From Clostridium formicaceticum (lineage in GTDB: Bacteria > Bacillota > Clostridia > Peptostreptococcales > Natronincolaceae), in assembly GCF_001854185.1 (NCBI RefSeq), contig NZ_CP017603.1:4154001-4218000 (forward strand): a DNA stretch of 64,000 bases. The letters are read 5' to 3'. The position numbers and the translations under genes are program-made. The notes beneath the pieces were generated by a model that ran no database searches, was not told where the DNA came from, and was given only the letters and a program-made list of their open reading frames with translations. Numbering within the stretch: the first letter of the stretch is position 1; every line of letters starts with the position of its first letter. Shown piece by piece: positions 18,744-28,906 of this stretch.

Positions 18744-18953
18744 TTAATAATAGCATAAGGCTCCTTTTAAGCTCTCTTTAATTTTAATCTTTGCACGATG
18801 AAATGTGACTATTGCCCAGCTTTCTGTTTTTCCAAAAAGTTCAGAGATTTGTAAAAATGATGATTCTCCAAATACTCTTAAAGAGAGAACCTCTTTATAT
18901 GGCTCATCTAAAAAATGTATAAAAGGGCATCGAAAGTATATTTGGCAATACAA
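18744..18953 (-). pseudogene. Remnant of a sigma-70 family (ECF-type) factor, region 4 only
   Basis: The frame gives EPYKEVLSLRVFGESSF then ELFGKTESWAIVTFHRAK, which is the sigma region 4 helix-turn-helix that reads the -35 element. The normal 100-120 residues of region 2 and linker are missing, and the first dozen residues are unrelated. I read it as a truncated sigma factor gene. Confidence 0.65.
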
Positions 18954-19058
18954 AAGAAAAGAGGGGACCCCTCCCCTCCATCTACACTCTAAGTACCTTT
19001 CCTAATAATACAATAACTTTTTTATCTTCTTTCTTTGTTTGTTTTGTTTCCTTATGCA

Positions 19059-19925
19059 TTATTTATTTTCAATCGGAATATAAATCTCACTAATAGAGTT
19101 TTCATTATACGGTCCCAAATGCTCATCACCATAATACTCAAAATTAAAATGCCCTGGTAACTTATAGTCAGTTGCTGGTAACCACTCTTCATATATATAT
19201 CGATAAGTATGTCCAACTTGATTGGCTAATCCTTTATGTCTAAACTTAAAGTAGGTTTGGGCTGGAATGGTCTTAGCTGTCAATTGAATTGGGATTAATT
19301 CAAGTTTATCAACTGCCACTGCTACATAAAAATATATGTTGTCATTATCTTGATCTGGAAACCAAAATTGTAACTGATAAAATTCTAAGGGTTTTTTCAC
19401 ATTTGGAATAACGGAAAGATTTTGTGTTAACAGTGACCACTGTTCCGTCAGATCATTTCCTATTGATAAATCATAGTAAAATGGGATTCCCACCAACTTT
19501 ATTTCGTCCAAGGACACAACTTCTGGTTCTTTATCTAAGGCATGCTCAAATTTTTTCAATTCATTATCAGTTATCGGCTGAAGTAACAATTGTCTATTAA
19601 TAGTACCCTTTCTACGAATTTCTGAGGGATTTTTATTAATAATTTTGTAAAAAGCTCTTGTATAAGCTTCTGAACTTCCAAAACCGAATTCAAGAGCTAA
19701 ATCAATAATTCGTATATCCGTTTCAATAAGTTCCGCAATCGACTCAGTAATTTTTCTAGCCAATATATATGATTTTGGTGAGTAACCCGTGATAGATTTG
19801 AACAACCTACAATAGTAATAGAAAGAAAACCCTAGTTCTTTAGATATGTCTATAACAGATATTTTTGATCTGAGGTTATTTTCAATTATTTGGATAGATA
19901 ATAAAATAAGCTCTCTATTATTCAT
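19059..19925 (-). CDS. AraC-family regulator with GyrI-like effector domain
   Basis: 288 residues from the ATG at 19925 (GAGG upstream); a frame to 20006 overlaps the preceding gene and is less likely. Two HTH motifs occupy about 5-105 (ISVIDISKELGFSFYYYCRLF and DLALEFGFGSSEAYTRAF). Residues 125-288 form a GyrI-like/SOUL-fold effector-binding domain, as in Rob and BmrR-like multidrug sensors. It probably senses small hydrophobic molecules. It follows the TrmO-like gene by 13 bp. Confidence 0.88.
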   Translation of the reverse strand: MNNRELILLSIQIIENNLRSKISVIDISKELGFSFYYYCRLFKSITGYSPKSYILARKITESIAELIETDIRIIDLALEFGFGSSEAYTRAFYKIINKNPSEIRRKGTINRQLLLQPITDNELKKFEHALDKEPEVVSLDEIKLVGIPFYYDLSIGNDLTEQWSLLTQNLSVIPNVKKPLEFYQLQFWFPDQDNDNIYFYVAVAVDKLELIPIQLTAKTIPAQTYFKFRHKGLANQVGHTYRYIYEEWLPATDYKLPGHFNFEYYGDEHLGPYNENSISEIYIPIENK

Positions 19926-19938
19926 ACTAGGTTTCCTC

Positions 19939-20406
19939 TTAGAAATTAAAATAATTACTCCAATCAAAATTAGCTGAATCTTCAATACAACTTGGTAAGC
20001 CTGCACACCACTCTGGTAATTTTGTCTCTCTTACTACATCAGAACATGGGTAATATGGCTTGATATCAAGGACTGGTGTTCCATCCTCTGCATCTATATA
20101 CGAAGTATATATGATTCCGCGGTTATAATCAATACCTTTAACATCAATAACGCTTATACAAATTGGATTGGGCCTAAATGATGATCTGGTTGCAAATATT
20201 CCTATGGTATCTGGTCCTGCCTTATATGGTTTTTCTGTGGCCATAATTTTACGCATATCTGGATTATCCATCTGATTTGCCCACCAAAGGACAATCAAAT
20301 GCCCAAATCCATCCATTGCTGTTAGTGCTTCTTTGTAGGCTTCATCAATATCAATTTTGAAACCATGAGTATTATTAATTTTACCTATTAATTTTAATTC
20401 CATCAT
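19939..20406 (-). CDS. TrmO/TsaA (YaeB)-family SAM-dependent methyltransferase
   Basis: 155 residues. The family signature FATRSSFRPNPI is at 71-82 and DGTPVLDIKPY follows. In E. coli TrmO methylates N6-threonylcarbamoyladenosine 37 of tRNA, but this short form lacks the TrmO C-terminal extension, so the substrate may differ. AGGAGG precedes adjacent ATG-ATG codons; either can start. Confidence 0.82.
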   Translation of the reverse strand: MMELKLIGKINNTHGFKIDIDEAYKEALTAMDGFGHLIVLWWANQMDNPDMRKIMATEKPYKAGPDTIGIFATRSSFRPNPICISVIDVKGIDYNRGIIYTSYIDAEDGTPVLDIKPYYPCSDVVRETKLPEWCAGLPSCIEDSANFDWSNYFNF

Positions 20407-20844
20407 AACTGCCTCCTTATAATTAATAAATTAGTACAGTTATATTATAGAATATTACTAAAAAGTACTCTTGATTAAATTTGTTTAAAACAAACCATAG
20501 ATTGATATTATTTGCTTAATTGATAAAACAGCAGATCTTGAATAAAATAAAAGGTTTGTTTTGATAGAAAGATGATACTCATAAGAATAACTCTGCAAAC
20601 CTAGATGGGTTGAAAAAGCAAGTCAATTATTATGCATTGGAGGACTAGTAATTTTTTAATCTTTAGGTTCTTTGGCAAAAAACTTTTCATAAATTTATTT
20701 AAAAACAAAGTTCAGAATAATAGTAAAATGAATAATGCATTAAATGCTATAGAAAAGGTATTTACCTATCTTTAGTATTTTTTATTAACAGATACTATTC
20801 AACTAAATCATAAATTTAAATAGGAGACTTCTTGCTTAGAAAAG
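20407..20844. other. Intergenic region, no gene recognised
   Basis: 438 bp, very AT-rich, between the hypD stop and the TrmO-like gene. It should hold the TrmO promoter. A plus-strand frame of about 35 codons ending near 20777 may be a gene fragment, but it has no start or site I trust. Confidence 0.3.
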
Positions 20845-23214
20845 CTAAAACCCTTGTTCTGTCCTATCGATGATTTCATCTTGAAGTACCTTACTTAAAT
20901 TATGGAAGTGATCACTATATCCAGCAACTCTTACAATAAGATCTTTATATTCGCTTGGATTGTTTTGTGCATTTATTAGGGTTTGCCTATCTATTACGTT
21001 AAATTGAATATGGTGACCATCCATATTAAAATACGCCTTAACAAGAGAAGCCATATTTTCTATTCCTTCATCACCTGCAACGACAGATGGCGTAAATTTC
21101 TGATTTAAAAGGGTTCCTCCTGTTCTTAAATGATCCATCTTTGTTGCTGATTTTATTACTGCCGTAGGGCCATATTGATCTGCCCCTTTTTCAGGAGAAA
21201 TTCCTTCAGAAAGAGGTTTTCCTCGAAGTCTTCCGTTTGGGCTAGCTTCCATTACTTCACCAAAATAAACATGGCATGTTGTAGGAAGCATATCTATTTT
21301 ATATTTCCCACCTTTCATATTGCCTCTTCCATTTAATTCATGATAAAAAGCATTAAATACCTCCAGCATGATGCCATCAGCATAATCATCGTCGTTTCCA
21401 TATTTAGGAGTTTTATTTAGCACAATATTATGAATGGCTGCATATCCTTCAAAATTATCATTCATGGCTTTTATAAGTTCATTCATAGTAAACTTTTTCT
21501 TATCAAATACATTATATTTTATAGAGGATAAGCTATCAGTTACAGTAGCTATTCCAACGCCTTGAATATAATTTGTATTGTACCTTGCCCCTCCAGCATT
21601 ATAATCCATTCCCTTCAGTATACAATCATCGGTTACAACTGATAAAAAAGGAACTGGCATATGCTTTGCGTATATATTTTCAATAACATTGTTTCCTTTG
21701 ACCTTTATATCGATAAAATATTTTAACTGCTTTTTGAATGCTTTAAATAGTGCTTCATAGGTAGTAAAATCCGACGCTTCTCCAGTGGTAAGTCCAAGCT
21801 GCTTTCCAGATATTCTATCAAAGCCGTTATATAATGTCAGCTCTAGTATTTTGGGAATATTGAAGTATCCAGTTAATATATAGGCTTCTTTTCCAAATGC
21901 TCCTGTTTCAACGCAGCCACTGGCACCTCCTTGTCTTGCGTCTTCAATGGTTTTTCCTGCTCCAAGAAGTTCTTGAATAATTGCATCAGTATTATAAAAT
22001 GCAGGCTGTCCCCAGCCTTTTCTTGAAATTTCGCAGGCTTTCTTCAAAAAATGGTGAGGTGTTTTTTTGCTGATCTGAACATTTGAACTTGGTTGTAAAA
22101 TTTTCAGTTCATCCATAACCTCTAAAATTAAGTAACTTATATCATTCACACCATCTGCGCCATCTTCTGTCACGCCCCCAGTATTTATATTAGCAAAATC
22201 AGTATAAGTTCCACTTTCTTTTAAGGTTATTCCAACTTTAGGCGGAGCTGGTTGATTGTTGAATTTAATCCAAAAACATTCCAAAAGCTCCTTTGCCTTT
22301 TCTTCAGTTAGATTTCCTTCTGCAACTTCCTTTTTATAAAAGGGATAAAGATGTTGGTCAAGTCTTCCTGGACTATAAGCATCCCATGTATTAATCTCCG
22401 TAGTAACTCCTACGTGAACAAACCAATACATTTGAAGTGCCTGATAAAAAGTCCTAGGGGCATTGGCTGGAACAACGTCACAATTTTCAGCTATTAATAA
22501 AAGTTCTTTTTGTCTTCTTTCATCCTTTTCAATCCTTGAAAGTTTTCTTGCATAGTCAGCGTATCTTTTTCCATAAATTATTATCGCATCACAACATATA
22601 TCCATAGCCTCAAGCTGGGCTTTTTTATCAAATGCTCTTGCATCATTATGGAAATCCAGCTTTTCTAATGCTCTTTTTATGTCTTCTTTAAAATCCAAAA
22701 ATCCTTTTTTATATATTTTTCCATCGGCAACCGTATGTCCAGGCCCCCGTTGTTCCATAAATTCTGTAAAAATACCACTTTCATAACAATCTCGCCACTC
22801 AGACGTCATATGATCAAAGATCTTTTTTCTAATAGACCTTTTCTCCCAATAGGGAATTATTTTTTCAGCCTGAATCTGCTTAACTTCATTGCTTACCTTA
22901 AAGAATATTTTTTCTCTTGCATCCATTATTTTAAAATCTTCTAGCGTATGACAACAAATTTCTGGATAAGTAGGGGCACCTTGAGGATTTTCCCCCTTTT
23001 CTCCAACGATTAATTCATCTTCATTAATACATAAAGTCCTATTTTCCATAAAGTGTTTAAAGGCAAGAGCTCTAAGTACAGGGGTTTCAACGCTTCCCTC
23101 ATATTTTTCATAAGCTTCACTTATTAACACAGCTCTTTCAATAGAAATATGCGGCTGAGTATTTACGCTGTTCTTTTTAAGTCTTCTTATTCTTTCATTC
23201 ATTCCTCTTTCCAT
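20845..23214 (-). CDS. hypD: trans-4-hydroxy-L-proline dehydratase (glycyl radical enzyme)
   Basis: 789 residues, full length for HypD. The catalytic thiyl site is C434 in SGCVETG with base E436, the glycyl radical is G765 in RVAGYSDHF, and D278 and F152 occupy the positions reported for the C. difficile enzyme, which I recall as closely similar from end to end. It dehydrates hydroxyproline to 1-pyrroline-5-carboxylate. It is downstream of its activase with a 4-bp gap. The usual P5C reductase gene is not adjacent. Confidence 0.93.
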   Translation of the reverse strand: MERGMNERIRRLKKNSVNTQPHISIERAVLISEAYEKYEGSVETPVLRALAFKHFMENRTLCINEDELIVGEKGENPQGAPTYPEICCHTLEDFKIMDAREKIFFKVSNEVKQIQAEKIIPYWEKRSIRKKIFDHMTSEWRDCYESGIFTEFMEQRGPGHTVADGKIYKKGFLDFKEDIKRALEKLDFHNDARAFDKKAQLEAMDICCDAIIIYGKRYADYARKLSRIEKDERRQKELLLIAENCDVVPANAPRTFYQALQMYWFVHVGVTTEINTWDAYSPGRLDQHLYPFYKKEVAEGNLTEEKAKELLECFWIKFNNQPAPPKVGITLKESGTYTDFANINTGGVTEDGADGVNDISYLILEVMDELKILQPSSNVQISKKTPHHFLKKACEISRKGWGQPAFYNTDAIIQELLGAGKTIEDARQGGASGCVETGAFGKEAYILTGYFNIPKILELTLYNGFDRISGKQLGLTTGEASDFTTYEALFKAFKKQLKYFIDIKVKGNNVIENIYAKHMPVPFLSVVTDDCILKGMDYNAGGARYNTNYIQGVGIATVTDSLSSIKYNVFDKKKFTMNELIKAMNDNFEGYAAIHNIVLNKTPKYGNDDDYADGIMLEVFNAFYHELNGRGNMKGGKYKIDMLPTTCHVYFGEVMEASPNGRLRGKPLSEGISPEKGADQYGPTAVIKSATKMDHLRTGGTLLNQKFTPSVVAGDEGIENMASLVKAYFNMDGHHIQFNVIDRQTLINAQNNPSEYKDLIVRVAGYSDHFHNLSKVLQDEIIDRTEQGF

Positions 23215-23218
23215 AAAA

Positions 23219-24121
23219 TCATCCCCCTATTTTAACTTTAAAGTTGTTTTTTTCAAATAACCTTTTTATTTCTTGAAGCCTTTCATCGCTAGGTTTTTTC
23301 ATTAAATCATATTCATATTTCATATTTAGCCTTTTATATTTATCACTGCCAATTTCATGATATGGCAATAAATTTATATGTATTATATTAAGGTTTTTAA
23401 TAAAATCCACTATAGCATTTACATTTTCATTGTCTGTATTTACACCTTCTATTAGTGGAAGCCTTAAATGAATCTTTGCACCTTTTTCAGAAAGTTTTTT
23501 TAGATTTTCAAGAATCATCTCATTAGGTACACCTGTATATTTTTCATGTTTTTGCGAATTCATTAACTTTAGATCATATAAAAATACATCTACATACTCT
23601 AATACTTTTTCAAAATGATGAAAGCTTATATACCCACATGTATCAATAGCAACAAAAATTCCTTTGGCCTTGCACTGTCTTGCAATTTCATGAACAAAAT
23701 CTATTTGGTGCATAACTTCTCCTCCCGAAAGCGTTAGTCCACCACCTGACTGTTCATAAAAAATTTTATCCTTTTCAATTTCCTTCATAAGTTCACTTGT
23801 TGTATATTCTTGTCCCACTATTTCACGTGCATTGTTTATACAAAACTCTACACAGTTTTCACAAAAATTACACTTTTTAAACTCTACATTAATTTTTTCT
23901 GCTTCTATATGAATAGCACCATTACTGCATCTCCTTTTACACTCTCCACATAAATTGCATTTTTCTTTATTGTACATCATCTGCTTATAATAGGATTGAC
24001 TTTCTGGATTATGACACCACATGCATTTTAAAGGGCAACCTTTAAAAAATACTGTTGTTCTTATCCCTGGACCATCATGAACAGAATATTTTTGTATGTT
24101 TGTAATTAAGGCTCTATTCAC
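23219..24121 (-). CDS. hypE: Glycyl radical enzyme activase for HypD (radical SAM)
   Basis: Radical SAM protein with CxxxCxxC at C29-C33-C36, then an eight-cysteine insert for two extra 4Fe-4S clusters (CNLCGECKRRC and CNFCENCVEFC), typical of GRE activases. It abstracts H from G765 of HypD. I choose GTG at 24121: AAGGGGG is seven bases upstream of it, while the ATG at 24127 directly abuts that site. About 300 residues. Confidence 0.92.
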   Translation of the reverse strand: MNRALITNIQKYSVHDGPGIRTTVFFKGCPLKCMWCHNPESQSYYKQMMYNKEKCNLCGECKRRCSNGAIHIEAEKINVEFKKCNFCENCVEFCINNAREIVGQEYTTSELMKEIEKDKIFYEQSGGGLTLSGGEVMHQIDFVHEIARQCKAKGIFVAIDTCGYISFHHFEKVLEYVDVFLYDLKLMNSQKHEKYTGVPNEMILENLKKLSEKGAKIHLRLPLIEGVNTDNENVNAIVDFIKNLNIIHINLLPYHEIGSDKYKRLNMKYEYDLMKKPSDERLQEIKRLFEKNNFKVKIGG

Positions 24122-24523
24122 CGCCATCCCCCTTAGTCTTAAAATCAATAATTAGACGTACTATAACACGCCTTTAAATTTAAATTTTAATATATCCTTA
24201 TATTATATCGTACTCCTGCCTAAGCAGCACTTGTGTTTTTACAAGTTTGCTATAATTTATTACATTCTATCATCTACAACCATATTAATACCAATTTATT
24301 CATAACCTAAAAACACGTTATATACCCGCTTCCAAAAACATGAGTAAAGTAGTGTCCTTATTTAAGAAAACATATAGACAATAACCCAATAACACCACTA
24401 AATAGCATACACGTCCCTGATCTGCTCTCATCCTCATGACAAAACTAAAAAACTCTACGGAGCGTTTATTGAAAATTTCCCTATCAACAGTTATATTTGA
24501 TATATAGATAGGAGGAAATAACT
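24122..24523. other. Divergent intergenic region
   Basis: About 400 bp between the hypE start and the HTH-desulfoferrodoxin gene. It should contain both promoters. I see no palindrome, terminator or coding remnant clear enough to name. Confidence 0.3.
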
Positions 24524-25108
24524 ATGGATTGTAGTAAAATAGGAGCATTGATTATAAGTTTACGTAAAGAAAAGAACATGACCCAGAAAGACATTGCTGA
24601 GAAGTTGAATATAAGCGACAAGACCATTTCCAAATGGGAGCGTGGTATAGGCTGCCCTGATGTGGCATTACTCGGTGACCTTTCCAAAATATTAGGTGTT
24701 AACATCGAAAAGATTTTATTAGGTGATTTAGAAGAAAAAGATACGGATGGTGGTAATATGAAACGAATTAAATTCTACGTATGCAAAAACTGTAGTAATG
24801 TTATAACCAGTACAAGTGAGGCTGAAATCTCCTGTTGTGGCAGAAAGTTAGTACCTTTGATTGCAAAGCCCGAAGATGAATCTCATAAAGTAAATGTCAC
24901 CGATATAGAAAATGACTACTATATTGAAATGTATCATGAAATGAGTAAAACTCATTACATTTCATTTGTTGCATTTGTCTCTTTTGACAAGGTACTACTT
25001 ATAAAACTATATCCTGAACAAAATGCTGAATTACGAATTCCCAAAATTCAACGAGGAAAGCTCTACACTTATTGCAGCCAGCATGGCTTATGGGTGAAAG
25101 GAGTATGA
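24524..25108 (+). CDS. XRE-type HTH regulator fused to a desulfoferrodoxin-like domain
   Basis: 194 residues. Residues 7-62 are an XRE/Cro HTH (KDIAEKLNISDKTISKWERG). Residues 83-194 follow the two-iron desulfoferrodoxin plan. The Cys4 site is C87-x-x-C90 and C104-C105. The superoxide-reductase site has all five ligand positions H121, H138, H144, C184 and H187 (CSQHGLW). The glutamate before H121 is kept as E119, but the catalytic lysine position is S120. A redox or superoxide sensor that binds DNA is likely (inference). AGGAGG site present. Confidence 0.88.
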   Translation: MDCSKIGALIISLRKEKNMTQKDIAEKLNISDKTISKWERGIGCPDVALLGDLSKILGVNIEKILLGDLEEKDTDGGNMKRIKFYVCKNCSNVITSTSEAEISCCGRKLVPLIAKPEDESHKVNVTDIENDYYIEMYHEMSKTHYISFVAFVSFDKVLLIKLYPEQNAELRIPKIQRGKLYTYCSQHGLWVKGV

Positions 25109-25110
25109 TT

Positions 25111-25203
25111 ATGGATGATAAATTCAATCCGCGTCATGCTTATTATGCCTTAACCACTGATCATAGTTTACTTCAAAGTCAGGATACTGCTCTAATAAAC
25201 TAA
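25111..25203 (+). CDS. Short ORF after the HTH-desulfoferrodoxin gene (30 aa), possibly a remnant
   Basis: ATG with AAAGGAG eight bases upstream, three bases after the previous stop, giving MDDKFNPRHAYYALTTDHSL and a stop at 25201. It may be a truncated gene. The opposite strand here (25220 downward) also reads as a protein-like frame, MQHKHYFRFMKEI, so the real coding strand is uncertain. Confidence 0.3.
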   Translation: MDDKFNPRHAYYALTTDHSLLQSQDTALIN

Positions 25204-25379
25204 CTATCTCCTTCATAAATCGAAAATAATGTTTGTGCTGCATCAACATACCACTTTAAACAAATATTTAGCTTCAGATGTAACAGTAAATTGCCGCTTA
25301 CGTTCAGAATAACAAAAACAACGAATGTAGTTTCTAAACTTCATAAAAGTAAAGTAATTAATTAGGTTAAAAATCAAAT

Positions 25380-25408
25380 AAAAGAACCAGTTCAAACTGG
25401 TTCTTTTA
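25380..25408. terminator. Hairpin terminator between convergent genes
   Basis: AAAAGAACCAGTT and AACTGGTTCTTTT form an almost loop-free inverted repeat with A and T runs on both sides, so it can work in either direction. It lies downstream of the binding-protein remnant and of the plus-strand genes. Confidence 0.7.
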
Positions 25409-25470
25409 CTCGATTCTCTTTTCGATATTACCCTATAGACTGCTTTATAGTAGCTTATAGAGCTTACAAG

Positions 25471-25706
25471 TTATTGCCTTATGTCAAGCTTGTGCCATTC
25501 TATTGGCGCATAGTTATTTATGCCAATTTCAAAGCCTTCTATTTTATTCGTATTTACCATGAAGGAAGTTATTGAATAGTAAATTGGAATTGTAAGGGCT
25601 TCTTCGCTGATATATTTAAGTACTGCATCGTAATTTTTTTGTCTTTCTGCTTCATCGATGGTATTTAAAGTTGTTATTATATTGTTATATAGACTTTCAT
25701 CATACC
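25471..25706 (-). pseudogene. C-terminal remnant of a nickel/peptide-binding protein
   Basis: A frame without its own start reads YDESLYNNIITTLNTIDEA and continues to a natural C-terminus, EWHKLDIRQ. It matches the end of SBP_bac_5 proteins. It is out of frame with the chimera that precedes it; about 100 residues expected between SSVGI and YDESL are absent. Confidence 0.75.
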
Positions 25707-27388
25707 ATTATCCCTACAGATGAAAGTTCAGATTGAACAAACTCTGCCAGTGACTTCCGTTCAGGAAACTCTGCTGTTGTCAGCACAAAGTTAAACTCAA
25801 GATTTTTTCCATTTTTTTCTGGAATGCCATCCCCGTTTGTGTCAATATATCCCGCAGCCTCAAGTAATTTTTGGGCTTTTTCCTTATCGTTTGAAAATCC
25901 ATAATTGTTTTCAATCGTCGTATAAGGAACACCGTTTTGATATAAACCATTGGCTTCTAGTCCTATGTTATCAAAAATATCTTCTGCAATGCTTTTTTTG
26001 TTGATAGCGTAGTTCATGGCTAAACGAACATTTTTATCTTGAAATGCTTCTACCTCTTGATTGAATGCAATAAAGTGGGAACACATTGTTCCTACTAGCG
26101 AAATCTCGAAGTTACCAGAGTTTTTTAACTCTAAAAGACTCTCCATCGGAATTTTTCCAATAAGGTCACCTCCAAGTATATCTATCTCTCCACTTTGAAG
26201 AGCTAAAGCCCTAGCTTGTCCATCTGGTATTACCTTAAATTTGAGTCTATCTATTTTAGGTTTTTCACCCCAGTAGTATGGGTTGGGAACAAAGGTAAAT
26301 TCTTGATCTTTTTCATAGGATTCTAGCATCCATTGGCCTGTACCTACTGGTTTTGTAAATGTACCCATTGGATTTCCTGGATCTTCAGTGATTGAAGAAG
26401 GGCTTAAGAATCTCACAGGTCTTGGATAGGTCAACTCTGTCAAAATAGGATAAGCTCCATTTTCAAATACAATTTTCACCGTATAGTTATCAACAGCTTC
26501 CATGCTTTCTACGTTAACCGATGTCAGACTTGCATGTCGGGGATTCTTGACCCATCTTTTTAGATTGAAGATTACAGCTTCTGCATTAAAGTCTGTTCCA
26601 TCTGAGAACTTTACCCCTTCTCCCAGCATATTAAAGGCAAATACCGCAAGCATAATGGCAAGGCCAGGCCAAACCAACATTAAAGGCTGTGAGGTTAAAT
26701 ACTGTCTACTATCACTCAGCATAACACCCCAATCTGCCGTTAACGGTTGTGAACCTAGTCCGATAAAGGAAAAACCAGCAACGTGCATAATAACAGCAGC
26801 AATCCGAAGTGTAGCAAGTACAATAATTGGAGAAATCACATTTAAGATTATGTGTTTTAGAATTATAGAAACTCTACTGCTTCCAGAAGCAACCGCCGCC
26901 AATACAAATTCTTTTTCCTTAAGCTTTATTACGGTACTTCGTACAATTCTTGCAAAAGGTGCCCACCACAACAGAACAAAAACAAGCATGATATTTACAG
27001 TACTTGACCCTAACACACCTACAATCCCTAAGGCACAAAGACCCGATGGAAAAGTTGATGCAATATCCACAAGACGCATAATAAGATTATCAATCCACCC
27101 TCCTGTATAGCCGGCAACAATTCCAAGTGGGACTCCGATTGCCAACATAAGAATTGTGGCTATAATTGCAGTGCTGAGGCTTGTCCTGATTCCATAAATC
27201 AACCTTGACAGCATACATCTGCCCAGATGATCTGTTCCTAGAGGAAACTCAGTGCAAGGCTTAGGTAATTTTTGTGTAATATCAACCGTGTAAGGATCAT
27301 TTGCGGAAACAATCGGTACAAAAATACCAGCAAATATAAAGAGCAGTATAATAATCAATCCTATTACTGCTAGTTTTTCCTTTAACAA
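25700..27388 (-). pseudogene. In-frame chimera of DppC/NikC permease and NikA/OppA-type binding protein
   Basis: 562 residues. Residues 1-258 are a DppC/NikC permease (N-terminal helix, GTDHLGR motif, EFVLAAVASGSS coupling loop), ending at MLGEG. From residue 259 the frame continues as the middle of an SBP_bac_5 protein (VKFSDGTDFNAEAV). The permease end and the binding protein start, including its signal peptide, are gone. The junction is at about 26610-26625, where both parents would carry a similar EG(V/L) sequence. The binding part also ends early. The product is very unlikely to function. Confidence 0.85.
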
Positions 27389-27529
27389 TTTAGTAAATAT
27401 ATTGTTTTTTTCACGATGATGACTCCTCCTCTAGTAGGACAAAATATGAAAAAATTGTATATAGTAATCTTAAGGAAGAAATATAGAATATATAAATAAA
27501 AATAATAGAGCGTTATTTTTATAAATTTT

Positions 27530-28358
27530 CTATTCCACTTGTATCTTAGGATCTATATAGAGGTATACAATACCAAGTAAAAGATTCATGGCACTATAGG
27601 TTATAGCAACAATCATGATATATCCTTGAATAACAGGTAAATCTTTAAGTTTAATGCTCTCAACTGCAAATTTTCCTATTCCATTCCAAGAAAAAATAGT
27701 TTCGCAAGCAAACTAACCCGCTAAAAGCTTTCCAAAATTTATGCCTACCAGAGTTATACAAGGGATCACTGCATTTTTTAATCCGTGCCTTATCAATACG
27801 ACATTTTGACTAAGGCCTCTTGCTCTTGCTGCTTCTATAAAAGGAGAATTATTTATTTCTATGAGATTATTTCTCAACATTCTTATATATGTTGCCGTGT
27901 AGTTTACACTAAGTGTGAATGCTGGCAAAAATATGTTTTCGAATTTATTTCCAGAAACAACTGGAACAACTTTTAGCTGAACAGCAAAAATATATAAAAG
28001 CATTAGTCCAAGCCAAAAATCTGGCATTGTAGCCCCATAGTGGTTATTACTCTAAAAAAGTGGTCAAGCGGCGAATCCTTATATCGGGCTGAAATGAGGG
28101 CAATTGGTATAGCGAATAAAACTTGATTGCTTTCGTTAACCAGTTAATATACTGAATATGTAAAGGTGCATCTATGCCTAATTCTTGTTTTACTGCTACA
28201 ATATTTTTTTCAGTAACCTCTATTCCTTGACTACGAATGGTTATCTCTGCCACATCAGCCGATGAAATATTATTTAAGAAGAATGCTAAAATCGTTACAA
28301 TAATCAACATGGGTATAATTTGAATGATGCGTCTTAAAATAAATTTATATTTTTTCAT
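27530..28358 (-). pseudogene. Decayed DppB/NikB-type ABC permease
   Basis: The ATG at 28358 has a GAGGAG site and starts MKKYKFILRRIIQIIP, a typical NikB N-terminus. The frame shifts near 28115 and again near 28030, then MPDFWLGLMLLYIF resumes (28027-27713). An in-frame TAG falls after GKLLAG, and the C-terminus FACETIFSWNGIGKFAVES continues to a stop at 27530. The whole gene can be followed through at least two frameshifts and one nonsense codon. Confidence 0.85.
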
Positions 28359-28412
28359 GCTCTCCTCACTTTCATGAATGACTATGTCTTTACTAAAATA
28401 GATTCTAAGTCC

Positions 28413-28467
28413 AAAAAAATGAAGGTGCATATCGATCACACGCACTGTGATTGGTATTCACCTTCAT
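28413..28467 (-). terminator. Terminator-like hairpin in the leader of the NikB pseudogene
   Basis: In minus orientation ATGAAGGTG pairs with CACCTTCAT around an inner hairpin (ATCACA/TGTGAT), followed by seven T. It is 55 bp upstream of the start codon, the position of an attenuator. Confidence 0.65.
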
Positions 28468-28638
28468 GGCTAATTATTGTTTTCATAATAATACCATTCT
28501 ATTTAGAACAAGACTATCTCTATAATATTTATTTTCATCTTAAACATGCAATAATTTTGAAATTTTGTAAATAGTATACAATTGTGCCAATTATATAAGT
28601 AATTCTGAACAGCCCTTTCTTACCAATCCAAAATAGGA

Positions 28639-28746
28639 AATTCATTAAGCTAGGGGGTAACCAACCTAATGAACTGGGGAGTAAAAAACTATGAATTTGT
28701 TTAAAATGAAAAGCCACGAAAGGTAGTTTTGTAACCTTCATGGCTT
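28639..28746 (-). promoter_or_regulatory. Second leader hairpin and REP-like palindrome upstream of the NikB pseudogene
   Basis: At 28710-28746 a hairpin pairs AAAGCCACGAAAGGT with ACCTTCATGGCTTT and has a T-rich tail on the minus strand. It shares GCCATGAAGGT with the hairpin at 28413. At 28639-28676 another inverted repeat (TTCATTA/TAATGAA) contains AAGCTAGGGGG, like the REP units near 63 kb. The two related hairpins could be tandem regulatory elements. I assign no known riboswitch. Confidence 0.45.
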
Positions 28747-28906
28747 TGTATTTTCTCTGCTGTCTTCATGACAATTATCGTTATTTTTTTAACATTTCTT
28801 AAGAAAAGTATAACTTATCCTAGTAGATTTGTCAATATTTTTTATAAATATTTTAAATATTGACACAAACACTATCAACTTGACTCGACTTGTTCAGTCT
28901 TTCTTT

